Shown one piece after another: positions 51,833-61,193 of a stretch of 64,000 bases of DNA (its first letter is position 1; each line of letters begins with the position of its first letter). Origin of the DNA: Streptomyces sp. NBC_01446 (lineage in GTDB: Bacteria; Actinomycetota; Actinomycetes; Streptomycetales; Streptomycetaceae); the NCBI RefSeq assembly GCF_026340095.1, contig NZ_JAPEPO010000001.1:1240001-1304000 (forward strand), written 5' to 3'. The translations under genes were made by a program, and so were the position numbers. The notes under the pieces are model-generated. The model was not told the DNA's origin. It ran no database searches and worked only from the letters and a program-made list of their open reading frames with translations.

Positions 51833-54363
51833 GTGCCTCCGGTCGAAGTCACCTCGCCACGCCACCTGTTCGTGTCGTGGCCGTGTCCCCCGCTCGCCAG
51901 CAGGAACCAGGTCGGCTGGCAGGTGCTTACGCGTGCGGGCGACACCCTGTCACCGTGGTCGGCGGCCCAGACCTTCGAGGTCGGGCTGCTCGCACCCGAC
52001 TTGACGTCCTCCCGCTGGATCTCCCCGCCTGAGGCGACACCCGGTTCCGTGCACGCGCTGGTCTGCTCCTTCGAACTCGAAGCCGAGGACCGGCCGTGGA
52101 CGAGAGCGCGCCTGTACGCCACCGCTCTCGGCGTATACGAGGTGTTCCTCAACGGCCACCGGGTCGGCGACATCGAACTCGCACCTGGTTCCACCTCGTA
52201 CGCCACGACCCTCCACGCCCAGGCCTACGACATCGCCGAGCAGCTGCGTCAGGGGACCAACACTCTGGAGATCGTGCTCTCGGACGGCTGGTACCGGGGC
52301 AAGGCCGGGGCCTGGCGCAGACCTGCGCGCTGGGGCTCCCGGACGGCCGCACGTCTGGAGGTGCACGTCGAGTTCGAGGACGGCACATGGTGGACGTTCG
52401 GCACCGGATCGACATGGACATCACGGCCGAGCACGGTCGTTCGGGCCATCTGATGGACGGCCAGACGAGCGACTTCCGTGCACTTGCCGGCCCGCCAACC
52501 CCAGCTCTTCCAGCGGTTGTTGAGCCCCCCTCCATCGATTGGTCGCCAGCCCCGCCTGTACGCCGCATCGAGAGCATCGCACCGGTCGGTGTGACGCAGC
52601 TGCCGGATGGCGCGTGCGTCGTCGACTTCGGGCAGAACGCGTCGGGCCGAGTGCGCCTGACGGACCTCGGCCCGGCAGGCGCCCGCACAGTCATCGACCA
52701 TGGTGAACACGTCGACGCAAGTGGTGACTTGACGACACACCACCCGTACAGCTCGCGTCCGGGCGAGCCCACGACGCCGTTCCTGCAGCGCGACGAGGTG
52801 GTCTCCGACGGGCTGGCGGACGCCGCCTTCGAGCCGCGCCACACAGTCCATGGGTTCCGCAATGTCAAAGTCCAGCGCAACGGGCTTGATGCCGAATCCC
52901 TCGCCCACGCGATCTCGATGCAGGTCGTCCACTCCGACCTGCGCCCCACCGGCACCTTCGCCTGCAGCGACCCCGACCTGACACGCCTGCACTATGTGGC
53001 GCGTTGGAGCTTCCGATCCAACGCCGTCGACGTGCCGACCGACTGCCCCACTCGTGAGCGGCTCGGCTGGACCGGCGACTATCAGGTCTTCGTCTCGACC
53101 GCCGTACGCCTCTTCGACGTCGACGGGTTCTCCCGCAAGTGGCTGCGTTCCGTACGCGATGACCAGCTGCCCGACGGGCGGATCGTGAATTCCTCGCCCG
53201 ACCCGAACCACCTCAAGCAGCACCCGGACCTCCTGGCCGACCACATCACCGGGTCGGCCGGCTGGGGCGACACCATCGTGCACGTCCCATGGGTGCTCTA
53301 CGAGTCGTACGGCGACGACGTGGCCCTCGGCGAGAACTGGGACGCGATGGTGAAATGGGTGGAGTTCGCACTCGACGCCGCCCGCACCAAACGTCATCCG
53401 TCCCGCGCAGTAAGCGCTGAAGTCCCACTGCCGCACGAGCAGTTCGTGTGGGACGGGACGTTCCACTGGGGCGAGTGGTGCGAGCCGAAACGGCGCGCGG
53501 AGGACGGCACACTCATCGATCCAGTCGCGGCCGACCCCACGGGGTGGTTCACGGCCGACAAGGGCGAGGTCGGGACCGCGTATCTCTACCGCCCCGTCCA
53601 CACACTGGCCGCGGTCGCCACAGTGCTCGGCAAGCATGAAATGGCCTATAGGTACGGCGAGCTGGCCGGGCGCATCCAGGAGGCCTGGCAGACCGAGTTC
53701 CTCGACACCGAAGGCTGCAGCACAGCCGGGACACAGGCCTCGTACGTACGAGCGCTCGCCTTCGGCCTCGTACCGGATCACCTCCGGGACGCCGCGGCCG
53801 GACGTCTGGCCGCGCTGGTACGCGCGTCGGGTAACTACCTCAGCACCGGCTTCCTGTCCACGGCCGACCTGTTGCCGGTGCTCGCCGACCATGGCCACAG
53901 CGATGTCGCGTACGCCGTATTGGCGCAGCGCACCTCACCGTCCTGGCTCGGCATGCTCGACCGGGGCGCGACCACGATCTGGGAGGACTGGGACGGTGTC
54001 GACGCCGACGGCCTCGCCACCGCCTCCCTGAACCACTACAGCAAGGGCGCCGTCGTCCGGTTCCTGCACACCCACACGCTCGGCCTGGGGCAGGCGGCCG
54101 GATCGGTCGCCTGGGAGTCGTTCGCCGTGGCGCCCGTTCCGAGCGCCGGGCTGACCTGGGCGTCCGGTTCGTTTGACGGCCCGAAGGGCGTCATCACCGT
54201 GAAGTGGGCCGTCCGCGACGGCACGTTCCGCCTCGACGTGGACGTGCCCGCCGGTTCGACGGCGACCCTCGTCCTGCCGGACGGCACCCGTGTCGCCGCC
54301 GGTGCCCCGTACACGCCCAGTGCGCACATCCCGAATCCGCCATCGACCAGAAGTACGTGCCCC
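51833..54363 (+). pseudogene. alpha-L-rhamnosidase (GH78), frameshifted
   Basis: The N-terminal beta-sandwich region is read from GTG 51833 (VPPVEVTSPRHLFVSW...LYATALGVYEVFLNGHRVGDIELAPGSTSYATTLHAQAYDI) to a TGA at 52451-52453. One base before the conserved DLMDGQ the frame is lost (GCCATCTGATGG would need GCCGATCTGATGG), and the protein continues in the next frame as LMDGQTSDFRAL onward. The catalytic (alpha/alpha)6 part is intact: NAVDVPTDCPTRERLGWTGDYQVF with the general acid and TTIWEDWDGVDADG. No stop separates it from the following SDR ORF. N-terminal sequence before 51833 also appears shifted (MYAAPPENLARDGSAVRG at 51744 in another frame). Confidence 0.82.
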
Positions 54364-54873
54364 ATGCCTGATGTCTCCGCCTCCGGCCTCTCCGAACTGA
54401 TCAGCCTGCGCGAGCGCCGCGCCGTCGTCACCGGTGGCGGCCGCGGCCTCGGCAGGGCGATCGCCGCCCGGCTCGCCGAAGCAGGTGCCCGGCTGCTCGT
54501 CGCCGACATCGACGCCGAGCTCGCCAAGGCCACGGCCGCCGAACTCGCCGACCGCCACGGCACCGATGTCGTCGGCGTCGAGATGGACGTGACCGACTCC
54601 GACGACGTACGCGAAACCGCAGACCTCGCTGATGCCCGCTGGGGTGGGCTCGACGCCTGGGTCAACAACGCGGGCGTCTTCCCGAGCGTGTCGATCGCGG
54701 ACCTGGACGACGCAACGTGAGACCAGGTGTTCGCGGTCAACGCGCGCGGCACCCTGGCCGGCACCCGCGAGGCCGCCCGGATCATGCGCGACGGCGGCGT
54801 CATCGTGAATGTCTGCTCCACCGCGGGCTTCGAAGCACGACTTGACACTCAGATCCGGAACCGCAGGCAGTAG
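54364..54873 (+). pseudogene. SDR oxidoreductase, nonsense mutation and truncation
   Basis: MPDVSASGLSELISLRERRAVVTGGGRGLGRAIAARLAEAGARLLVADIDAEL begins a classical short-chain dehydrogenase with the TGGGRGLG cofactor motif and WVNNAGVFPS (NNAG). At 54718-54720 a TGA replaces the expected tryptophan codon in DDATWDQVFAVNARGTLAGTREAARIMRDGGVIVNVCSTAGFEA. After CSTAGFEA the sequence diverges (RLDTQIRNRRQ) and stops at 54871-54873, before the catalytic YxxxK. The frame is fused without a stop to the rhamnosidase upstream. The protein cannot be active. Confidence 0.85.
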
Positions 54874-55214
54874 CCCCCGCGACGACTGACGGACTGGCGC
54901 CGTCGCGCTCGGCGACGTACCGAAAGAGGGCAAGCTACCCTTCGGGGAGTTTGTCGTAGGGGAGGTGGCTCTCGATGTTCCGCTCGACGCAGCGGTTCAG
55001 CGTCGGCAGGCACGCCGCGAGGCCTGCGGCCTTGCGGTAGACGCTCTGCTGAGCTCAGCTGTTCTGAGGCACATCGGAGAATTGCGTATGCCAGCGCACC
55101 TATGTCGCCGCAGCCATTCTCGATCCGACGTATACCGCTGCCCTGCCCCCGCTACATCGATTACGCGACGACCACAGGTCCTGACCGTCGCTCCAGGGGG
55201 CCGATGGTGACGGC
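54874..55214. other. Gene-free stretch after the SDR remnant
   Basis: About 340 bases with no supported gene. It begins where the SDR sequence is lost and ends just before the IclR-like fragment, so it probably marks a deletion joint. No repeat or IS end was recognised. Confidence 0.45.
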
Positions 55215-55898
55215 GTGAGGGCACGGAACGGCGAGTCGGTGCTGGCCAGGGCCGTGCGGATCTTCGAGGCGTTCGCGCCCGACGGGCCGTCCCTGACCGT
55301 CTCGGAGATCTCGCGGCGCACGGGGCTACCTCTCCGGCCTGCGTCGCATCAGCGTGGCGGGGACCGAGCACACGCCCCTCACACACCAGGGGCCCTCTCG
55401 CTGCACGATCCGGATCTTGGCAGCGTCTTCACCGACGACACATTGACCGTCGGCTGCCCCGGCGCCACAGACAGGTCGTTCTCTCACTTCCCGACGATCA
55501 ACCACGTCGAGGCCACACACCGGTATGTGCACATGGCCGACGAGGACCCCGGGTGGGCCAACGCTCTGACACGCGAAGACCCCGCCATGGCCCCGCCGGC
55601 CGAGGACGAGCGGGCTGTCGAGCTGCTGAACACCGTCGAGGAACTGCGCGCCCGACAGGCACGAGGTGAGATCCGCCCGGACATCGATGTCGGGGCGCTG
55701 TCCCTGGTGTTCTTCGCCGCGTCGATAGCCCCGGTGGTGCTGCCTTGGATCGCGCGCGAATTCACTCAACAGGACCCCACGTCACAGGAGTTCGTCGACG
55801 ACTACGCCGATCAGCTCGCCCGCATCGTGGCCGCGCTCGACAACGTAGCAGGGGACGAGGCGCCGGCTGCCGAACCGCCCGGGGAGAGTGGCAGCTGA
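55215..55898 (+). pseudogene. IclR (N-terminal) / TetR (C-terminal) chimeric ORF
   Basis: The first 36 codons (MRARNGESVLARAVRIFEAFAPDGPSLTVSEISRRTGLPL) are the winged-helix start of an IclR regulator. The sequence then loses IclR similarity (RPASHQRGGDRAHAP...). From about codon 95 (YVHMADEDPGWANALTREDPAM) and especially TVEELRARQARGEIRPDIDVGALSLVFFAASIAPVVLPWIAREFTQQDP it is a TetR-family ligand domain. The 227-codon ORF therefore joins the broken ends of two regulator genes. A functional protein is unlikely: neither DNA-binding domain is complete. Confidence 0.72.
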
Positions 55899-55940
55899 CG
55901 GCGGACGGGCCTCGTCCCCCACGAAGGTGGATGCAGATGC

Positions 55941-56360
55941 TCAGCCCGGAGGGAGGCGCCGGGCCATCTGCATGTGGGCCAGCTTCCAGCCGCCCTCGTC
56001 GGCCGCCACCCACACGCGCGTGACGGCGGCCTGGATGACGAACGGGGCTAGCTCGGGCACGAACGCGACCTGCATTTCCTGCAGGCAGCTGACCACGGCC
56101 GTGGCGCCGAAGTGGCGGACGGTCTCGTCGTAGGTTTTCACCTGGCCGGTGTGACCCCGCTGTGCCGCGTACCGCAGGAAGGTGTCGACTCCGTGCTGGT
56201 GTCCGACTGCGGCGTGGACGACGATGCAGTCGGGATGCATCAGCGCACGGAGTCGTTCCTCCAGGTCCGGGGCTGTCTGTGCCGCGAGCCAGGCCCGTTC
56301 GGCTTCCTCGATCGTGGCAGGGCCGGAGCGCGGTGTCGCCGACGTGGAGGGGGCGGTCAT
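55941..56360 (-). CDS. NTF2-like/SnoaL-like protein
   Basis: A 139-residue protein with the cone-shaped NTF2-like fold pattern: EEAERAWLAAQTAPDLEERLRALMHPDCIVVHAAVGHQHGVDTFLRYAAQRG, then RHFGATAVVSCLQEMQVAFVPELAPFVIQAAVTRVWVAADEGGWKLAHMQMAR. The alternation of helices and beta strands and the terminal WKLAHMQ are typical of DUF4440/SnoaL-like proteins. Small dioxygenase beta subunits share this fold, so it might accompany the oxygenase. Its start overlaps the reductase stop by four bases (ATGA), placing it last in the oxygenase operon. Confidence 0.75.
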   Translation of the reverse strand: MTAPSTSATPRSGPATIEEAERAWLAAQTAPDLEERLRALMHPDCIVVHAAVGHQHGVDTFLRYAAQRGHTGQVKTYDETVRHFGATAVVSCLQEMQVAFVPELAPFVIQAAVTRVWVAADEGGWKLAHMQMARRLPPG

Positions 56361-57319
56361 AGTTCCAGCTCCAGAACGGGTGAGAGGGATCGGGACGAGC
56401 AGGGGGTGTACATGCCCTGGGCGCGTTCGTCGTCGGTCAGGACGTCGTCGCGGTGGTCGGGTTCACCGGAGAGGACCCGGACGATGCACTCGCCGCAGAT
56501 GCCCTGCCCGCACGAGTACGGGGCATCGACCCCGTTGGCGTGCAGGACGTCCAGGACGCTCTGGTCCTCGGGAACGGCGTATTCCGTCCCCGTCGAGCTG
56601 AGCTTGACGGTGAATGCGCCGGCGTCGCTCGCACTCGGCTCCGCGGTGGCTGCCGAGGCGCTGAAGCGCTCCTTGTGCAGGGCCGCGGCCGGCCATCCCC
56701 ACTCGACGGCCTGGCCCAGCACGTGGTCCATGAAGCCGCCGGGGCCGCACACATAGACCGCCGTTTCCGGATCAGGTCCCCCCACGTCACGTGCCATGTC
56801 GAGGCGCTGCTGCACTGTTTGGTCGTCGAAGTGGAGGGTGACCCGTGGGTGGTTCTCCAGATCCGCGGCGAAGGCCGCCTCGCCACGGCTGCGCGCGCAG
56901 TAGTGCAGGTGGTAGTCGCCGCCTGTGTCATCCAGCGCCTGCGCCATCGACAGCAGTGGCGTGACGCCGATGCCGCCGGCGAGGAGGATGTGCCGGCGTG
57001 CGGCGGTCAGGCCGAAGCGGTTGCGCGGGGCCGCGATGCGCAGGCGGTCGCCTTCGGCGAGTCCGTGCATCGCGCGTGAACCTCCGCGTGAGGCGGGGTC
57101 GTTGAGAACAGCGATGCGGTATTGCTTGCGTACGCCGGGCGGTCCACACAGCGAGTACTGCCGGACGAGCTGTAGCTCACCGACCTGTACGTCGATGTGA
57201 GCGCCGGGCTCGTAACCCCACAGCTCCTCGCCGTCGGTCCGGGCGAGGTCGAAGACCGCGATCCGTGGCGTGGCGTCGTGGCGCGCCACGACGACCACCT
57301 CCGTCCAGGTGGTGCTCAC
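56357..57319 (-). CDS. PDR/VanB-family ferredoxin-type oxidoreductase
   Basis: A 320-residue reductase of the phthalate-dioxygenase-reductase type. Order of domains: flavin domain (RQYSLCGPPGVRKQYRIAVL), NAD domain (HILLAGGIGVTPLLSMAQAL and VYVCGPGGFMDHV), then a C-terminal plant-type [2Fe-2S] domain with PYSCGQGICGECIVRV and MYTPCSSRS. The first three cysteines have the CxxxxCxxC spacing and the fourth is about 30 residues later. GTG at 57319 is the start, seven bases after the Rieske gene stop, so the two are co-translated. It passes electrons from NADH to the Rieske oxygenase. Confidence 0.9.
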   Translation of the reverse strand: MSTTWTEVVVVARHDATPRIAVFDLARTDGEELWGYEPGAHIDVQVGELQLVRQYSLCGPPGVRKQYRIAVLNDPASRGGSRAMHGLAEGDRLRIAAPRNRFGLTAARRHILLAGGIGVTPLLSMAQALDDTGGDYHLHYCARSRGEAAFAADLENHPRVTLHFDDQTVQQRLDMARDVGGPDPETAVYVCGPGGFMDHVLGQAVEWGWPAAALHKERFSASAATAEPSASDAGAFTVKLSSTGTEYAVPEDQSVLDVLHANGVDAPYSCGQGICGECIVRVLSGEPDHRDDVLTDDERAQGMYTPCSSRSLSPVLELEL

Positions 57320-57326
57320 GTCGGGC

Positions 57327-58616
57327 TCACGCTCCCGCGCCGGCGGCCGCAGGGCCGTCGCCCTGCGATGCCACCCGCGTGAAGACGCCGGCCTCCACAT
57401 GTCGTACGGGCTCATCGGGCGCGGCGACGCCCAGCGGGACACGGCCTCCCTCGACATCGTCCATCATCGTGCGCAGCATGCGGCGGAGCATGACGACGCC
57501 ACGGTCGGACGGGGCGAGGGTCTCCTCGGAGTGCTGGGTGATGTCGCCCTGGGAGCGCTGGGCCTCGTAGTCACCGGGGAAGCGCTGCTTCTCGTCCTCG
57601 GCCATCTCCCAGTTGTCCTTGCCGTTCTGCTTGATGCCGAAGGCGAAGGTCGCGATACGGGTGGCGTCGGCACTGCGTGCGCAGAAGAAGAGCCGGTTGT
57701 GGGTGTCGTCTACGGGGACCACCCAGATCAGCAGATCGTGCCGGGCGTCGGGCGTCACATTGACGAAGTCGGGCAGGGCGATGATGTTCGGCAGCTGGAG
57801 CTCCACCGACCAGTCGACATCGACGAGCGCACTGTCGGCACCTGTCTTGTCCTGGTAGCGCTGGAAGTACTTCATGCCGAGGTCGGTGCGGTGGTACGTG
57901 ACGCGTTCCGCGACCGTGCGCGGGTCGTAGTAGTCCTCCGGAAAACCGGTGGTCCCGGTGCCCTGGAACTGGAAGCCACTGTGCTGCGAGTGAAGCCACG
58001 ACGCGTGCACGGGGTCGACGGCGTTCTCGTAGAACTGGAGCCAGTTGAAGTCCTGCTCGAGGCCGGTCACTTCGGCGCCGGGCACCGGCCAGGTGGCGTG
58101 GTAGCTGTCCCCCTCTTCCAGCGGTTCGAAGCAGTCCCAGCGCGGCAGCGGGGGCTTGTGCTCGGGCGGGCCCATGTAGACGAAGACCAGGCCGTACCGC
58201 TCCTCCACCGGGTACCAGGGCTGGCGCGCGAGGTTGCGGCGGCGGCCACCGTCCAGTTCACACGCCTGATCCAGGCAGTGGCCCTGCACGTCGAACTTCC
58301 AGCCGTGATAGCAGCAGCGGATCCCGTCCTCCTCGACCCGCCCGTAGAACAGGCTGCTGCCGCGGTGCGCACATCGCTCATAAACCACCCCGGGACGGCC
58401 ATGCCCGTCACGGAAAGCGATCAGGTCCTCACCCAGAACCCGGGTGCGGTGCGGTACATCGCTGGTGAGGGCGTCGGAGCTGGCCACCGGGTGCCAGTAG
58501 CGGCGTAGCGCCTCGCCCATCGGCGTTCCAGGGCCGACTTCGGTGAGACGTGCGTCGTGGGAAGTGGGCTTTCGGCCGTAGCCGGTTCCCGTGTCGGTCA
58601 CGGTGGCGTCGGTCAT
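57327..58616 (-). CDS. Rieske non-heme iron oxygenase, alpha subunit
   Basis: A 429-residue ring-hydroxylating or demethylating oxygenase. The Rieske cluster ligands are in CAHRGSSLFYGRVEEDGIRCCYHGWKFD (CxH and CxxH, about residues 85-110). The mononuclear iron site follows as ENAVDPVHASWLH (D-x2-H-x4-H, about residues 190-200). Length and order match the phthalate/3-chlorobenzoate/phenoxybenzoate group, whose partner is a PDR-type reductase, exactly the gene that follows. ATG at 58616 (MTDATVTDTGTGYGRK) is chosen over the longer frame because it lies downstream of a good promoter at 58800-58828 and starts family-like sequence. The substrate is unknown. Confidence 0.9.
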   Translation of the reverse strand: MTDATVTDTGTGYGRKPTSHDARLTEVGPGTPMGEALRRYWHPVASSDALTSDVPHRTRVLGEDLIAFRDGHGRPGVVYERCAHRGSSLFYGRVEEDGIRCCYHGWKFDVQGHCLDQACELDGGRRRNLARQPWYPVEERYGLVFVYMGPPEHKPPLPRWDCFEPLEEGDSYHATWPVPGAEVTGLEQDFNWLQFYENAVDPVHASWLHSQHSGFQFQGTGTTGFPEDYYDPRTVAERVTYHRTDLGMKYFQRYQDKTGADSALVDVDWSVELQLPNIIALPDFVNVTPDARHDLLIWVVPVDDTHNRLFFCARSADATRIATFAFGIKQNGKDNWEMAEDEKQRFPGDYEAQRSQGDITQHSEETLAPSDRGVVMLRRMLRTMMDDVEGGRVPLGVAAPDEPVRHVEAGVFTRVASQGDGPAAAGAGA

Positions 58617-59051
58617 GGTGATCGATCTCCTCGGCATTGAGGCAGTGGGGGCGGACAGGCAGGGCGACGGACGAGGTGAGCGGCGGCGGCGAGCCGCCAT
58701 CGAGGATCTTGCGGCGTCGCATAAGGCAGCCGTGCTGGAGCACGTCGGCCTGGCCGACGCATCTCGTGAAAGTGGGGTGGCTCTTGGCCACCTATTGCCG
58801 TTGTACGACTCTGATGAAATCCTGTCAATGGCTCTGACCAGCTTTGATGAATTACTTGCAGCCCCTGACGAAGATGCCCGAAGTCTTGCTACGTTGCCAT
58901 TGCGCCGAGACAGCGGGCCGTTTCAGGCCCCTGTTCTCGCGCGATCCGCCCCGTGAACGCCCCACGCGAGCGCCGCCACTCCCCGCCTGCCGCCCGCCCC
59001 GCCGCGTTCATTTCCCTGGCCGAAGGAGACGACGATGTCTGGACCTTCCGC
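58617..59051. promoter_or_regulatory. Divergent region between the oxygenase and GMC operons
   Basis: A 435-bp region that contains the minus-strand promoter described separately. No regulator gene is present; plus- and minus-strand frames inside it have no family support. No equally good plus-strand promoter or clear operator palindrome was found. Confidence 0.5.
58800..58828 (-). promoter_or_regulatory. Sigma-70-like promoter of the Rieske operon
   Basis: On the minus strand TTGACA (58828-58823) and TACAAC (58805-58800) are separated by 17 bases, a near-consensus vegetative promoter. Transcription would start about 58793, leaving a 5' leader of roughly 175 bases before the Rieske ATG at 58616. 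Confidence 0.6.
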
Positions 59052-60725
59052 ATGACCGCCGCAGACGTCACCGAGTACGACTACATCGTCGTCGGTGCCG
59101 GTTCTGCCGGCTGTGTGCTCGCCGCGCGCCTGTCCGCCGACGGCGGCGCGCGCGTACTGCTCATCGAGGCGGGACCACCCGCCGATCGCAACCTACTGGT
59201 CCAACTCCCCATGGGCGTAGGGCTGTTGTCGGGCCGAAAGGACATCAGCTGGGGCTACGAATCCGAGCCCGAACCGGGCCTGGGCGGGAGAAGCATCCCG
59301 GTCCCCCGCGGCCGTCTGGTGGGCGGCACTGGTTCCATCAACGGCTCGACCCATGTGCGCGCCCACCGGCTCGACTACGACGACTGGGTCAAGAGCGGCG
59401 CCACGGGATGGGGCTGGGACGACCTGCTTCCGTACTTCCGGCGCTCGGAGCGGAGCTGGCGTGGTGACACCGACCATCACGGTGGCTACGGCCCTGTCAC
59501 CGTGTCGACCACCGAGGGGCGTGGCCCCTTCGGCCGTCGGCTGGACCGCGCGGCCCGCTCGTTCGGTATCGAGTTCCCGGAGGACACGCAGAGCGGTGAC
59601 CCCACCGGAGCCGGGCAGAACGAGACCGCCCTCCGCCGAGGGCGGCGCCACAGCACCGCGGCCGCCTACTTGCGCCCCGCGCTGCGGCGTCGCCCCAACC
59701 TGACACTGCTCACCGGCGTCCTCGTGGACAAGGTCGTGCTGGACAAGGGACGCGCCAGCGGCGTTCGCGTCGTAGAGCGGGGCCATGGCCGCGTGATCCT
59801 GGCGCGCCGCGAGGTGCTCCTGTGCGGTGGAACCTACAACTCGCCACAGCTGCTGATGCGCTCCGGCATCGGGCCCGCGGAGCACCTGCACGACCTCGGT
59901 GTCGAGCCGGTGGTGGACCTGCCCGGCGTGGGAGCGAATCTGCAGGAGCACCCGGCGGCGCCCGTCCTGTTCGAGGTCAAGGGACCCGTCACGGTCCACG
60001 AGCACCTGCGCCTGGACCGCCTGGCGGTGGGCGGTCTGCGCTGGCTGCTCAACGGGAGCGGCCCGCTGGGCGGAATGCCGGAGTTCCTGTCCGCGTACAT
60101 CCGCACCCGCCCCGGACTCGACCGCCCCGACGCGTTCCTCGGCATCCTGGCCGGCGGCTTCGACGCCCGCCCGTGGCTCCCCGGCATCAAGCCGCTGCGC
60201 GCCCGCAACTGCGTGGCTCTCAACGCGGTCGCTACCCCGCGCAGCCGGGGCGAGGTGCGCCTGCGCTCCACCGATCCGACGGACTCACCGCGCATCACGT
60301 TCAACCTCCTCACCGAGCCGGAGGACGTCGCCGCACTGCGCGAGACCGTGCGGACCACGCTCGCCATCCTGCGCAGCCCCGAGGTCGCCCCGATGATCAA
60401 CAAGGTGCTCTCTCCCGGCCCCGACGTACGCAGCGACGAGGACTTCGAGCGCTATGTGCGCGAGACCGGCTACTCCGCCAACCACGCCTGCGGCACCTGC
60501 GCGATCGGCACCTCTGAGGACGCCGTCGTCGACCCGGATCTGCGCGTGCGCGGGGTGGAGGGGCTACGTGTCGTGGACGCCTCGGTGCTGCCCAGCGTGC
60601 CGGGCGCGAACATCAACGCCACCGTCATCGCCGTCGCCGAGAAGGCCTCGGATCTGATCCGTGGGATCCCGGTGGCCGGCGCCGGCGCCAACGTCACTCC
60701 GCTCCGTGAAAGGAACGCACGATGA
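59052..60725 (+). CDS. GMC-family oxidoreductase
   Basis: A 557-residue FAD enzyme of the glucose-methanol-choline family. The FAD site is YDYIVVGAGSAGCVLAARLSADGGARVLLIEAG (residues about 9-40); GRLVGGTGSINGSTHVRAHRLDYDDW is GMC signature 1, GGTYNSPQLLMRSGIGP is signature 2, and NHACGTCAIGTSEDAVVDPDLRVRGVEGLRVVDASVLPSVPGANINAT contains the catalytic histidine region. Family members oxidise alcohols to aldehydes. The ATG at 59052 is preferred; a tiny ORF (MSGPSA) with AAGGAG upstream starts at 59035 and its stop overlaps this ATG. It is the first gene of a six-gene operon. Confidence 0.9.
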   Translation: MTAADVTEYDYIVVGAGSAGCVLAARLSADGGARVLLIEAGPPADRNLLVQLPMGVGLLSGRKDISWGYESEPEPGLGGRSIPVPRGRLVGGTGSINGSTHVRAHRLDYDDWVKSGATGWGWDDLLPYFRRSERSWRGDTDHHGGYGPVTVSTTEGRGPFGRRLDRAARSFGIEFPEDTQSGDPTGAGQNETALRRGRRHSTAAAYLRPALRRRPNLTLLTGVLVDKVVLDKGRASGVRVVERGHGRVILARREVLLCGGTYNSPQLLMRSGIGPAEHLHDLGVEPVVDLPGVGANLQEHPAAPVLFEVKGPVTVHEHLRLDRLAVGGLRWLLNGSGPLGGMPEFLSAYIRTRPGLDRPDAFLGILAGGFDARPWLPGIKPLRARNCVALNAVATPRSRGEVRLRSTDPTDSPRITFNLLTEPEDVAALRETVRTTLAILRSPEVAPMINKVLSPGPDVRSDEDFERYVRETGYSANHACGTCAIGTSEDAVVDPDLRVRGVEGLRVVDASVLPSVPGANINATVIAVAEKASDLIRGIPVAGAGANVTPLRERNAR

Positions 60726-61144
60726 GGGAGCCCCTGACGTACGCCATCGCGCGCACGGCCGCCGACGCCGCACTCCACGCCGCTCGGGCCGAGGGCGCAC
60801 ACGTATGTGTCGTCGTAGTCAACCGCAGCGGCATCACCAAGGTGCAGCTCAGCGATGACGGAGTCGGCCTGATCGGTGTCGAGACCGCGCGCCGCAAGGC
60901 GTACACCGCCGCCGTCACCGGGATGCCCACCGCGCGCTTCGCCGCTTTCGCCGCGTCGTCGGCCATGGCGGCCGCACCCGTGCACCTTGTCGACGCCCAA
61001 CTCCTCCCCGTCATCGGCGGGTTGCCCATCACCGCGGACGACGGCGAGGTGATCGGCGCCGTCGGAGTCGGCGGAGCCGACGGCGAGACCGATGAACGGC
61101 TCGCCGGCCGCGCCCTGGAGGCGCTCAAGGACCTGCTCGCCTGA
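60722..61144 (+). CDS. HbpS/GlcG-like heme-binding family protein
   Basis: A 140-residue protein of the DUF336 family (GlcG/HbpS): MREPLTYAIARTAADAALHAARAEGAHVCVVVVNRSGITKVQLSDDGVGLIGVETARRKAYTAAVTGMPT, then PVIGGLPITADDGEVIGAVGVGGADGETDERLAGRALEAL. HbpS is a heme-binding redox sensor in Streptomyces, but the glycolate-locus and other catabolic relatives have unknown roles. There is no signal peptide here, unlike HbpS, so a cytoplasmic role is more likely. The ATG overlaps the GMC stop by four bases. Confidence 0.85.
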   Translation: MREPLTYAIARTAADAALHAARAEGAHVCVVVVNRSGITKVQLSDDGVGLIGVETARRKAYTAAVTGMPTARFAAFAASSAMAAAPVHLVDAQLLPVIGGLPITADDGEVIGAVGVGGADGETDERLAGRALEALKDLLA

Positions 61145-61193
61145 GCCACCGCGCCCAACACACCACAGACCACCGGATCCAAGGAGAACGACC

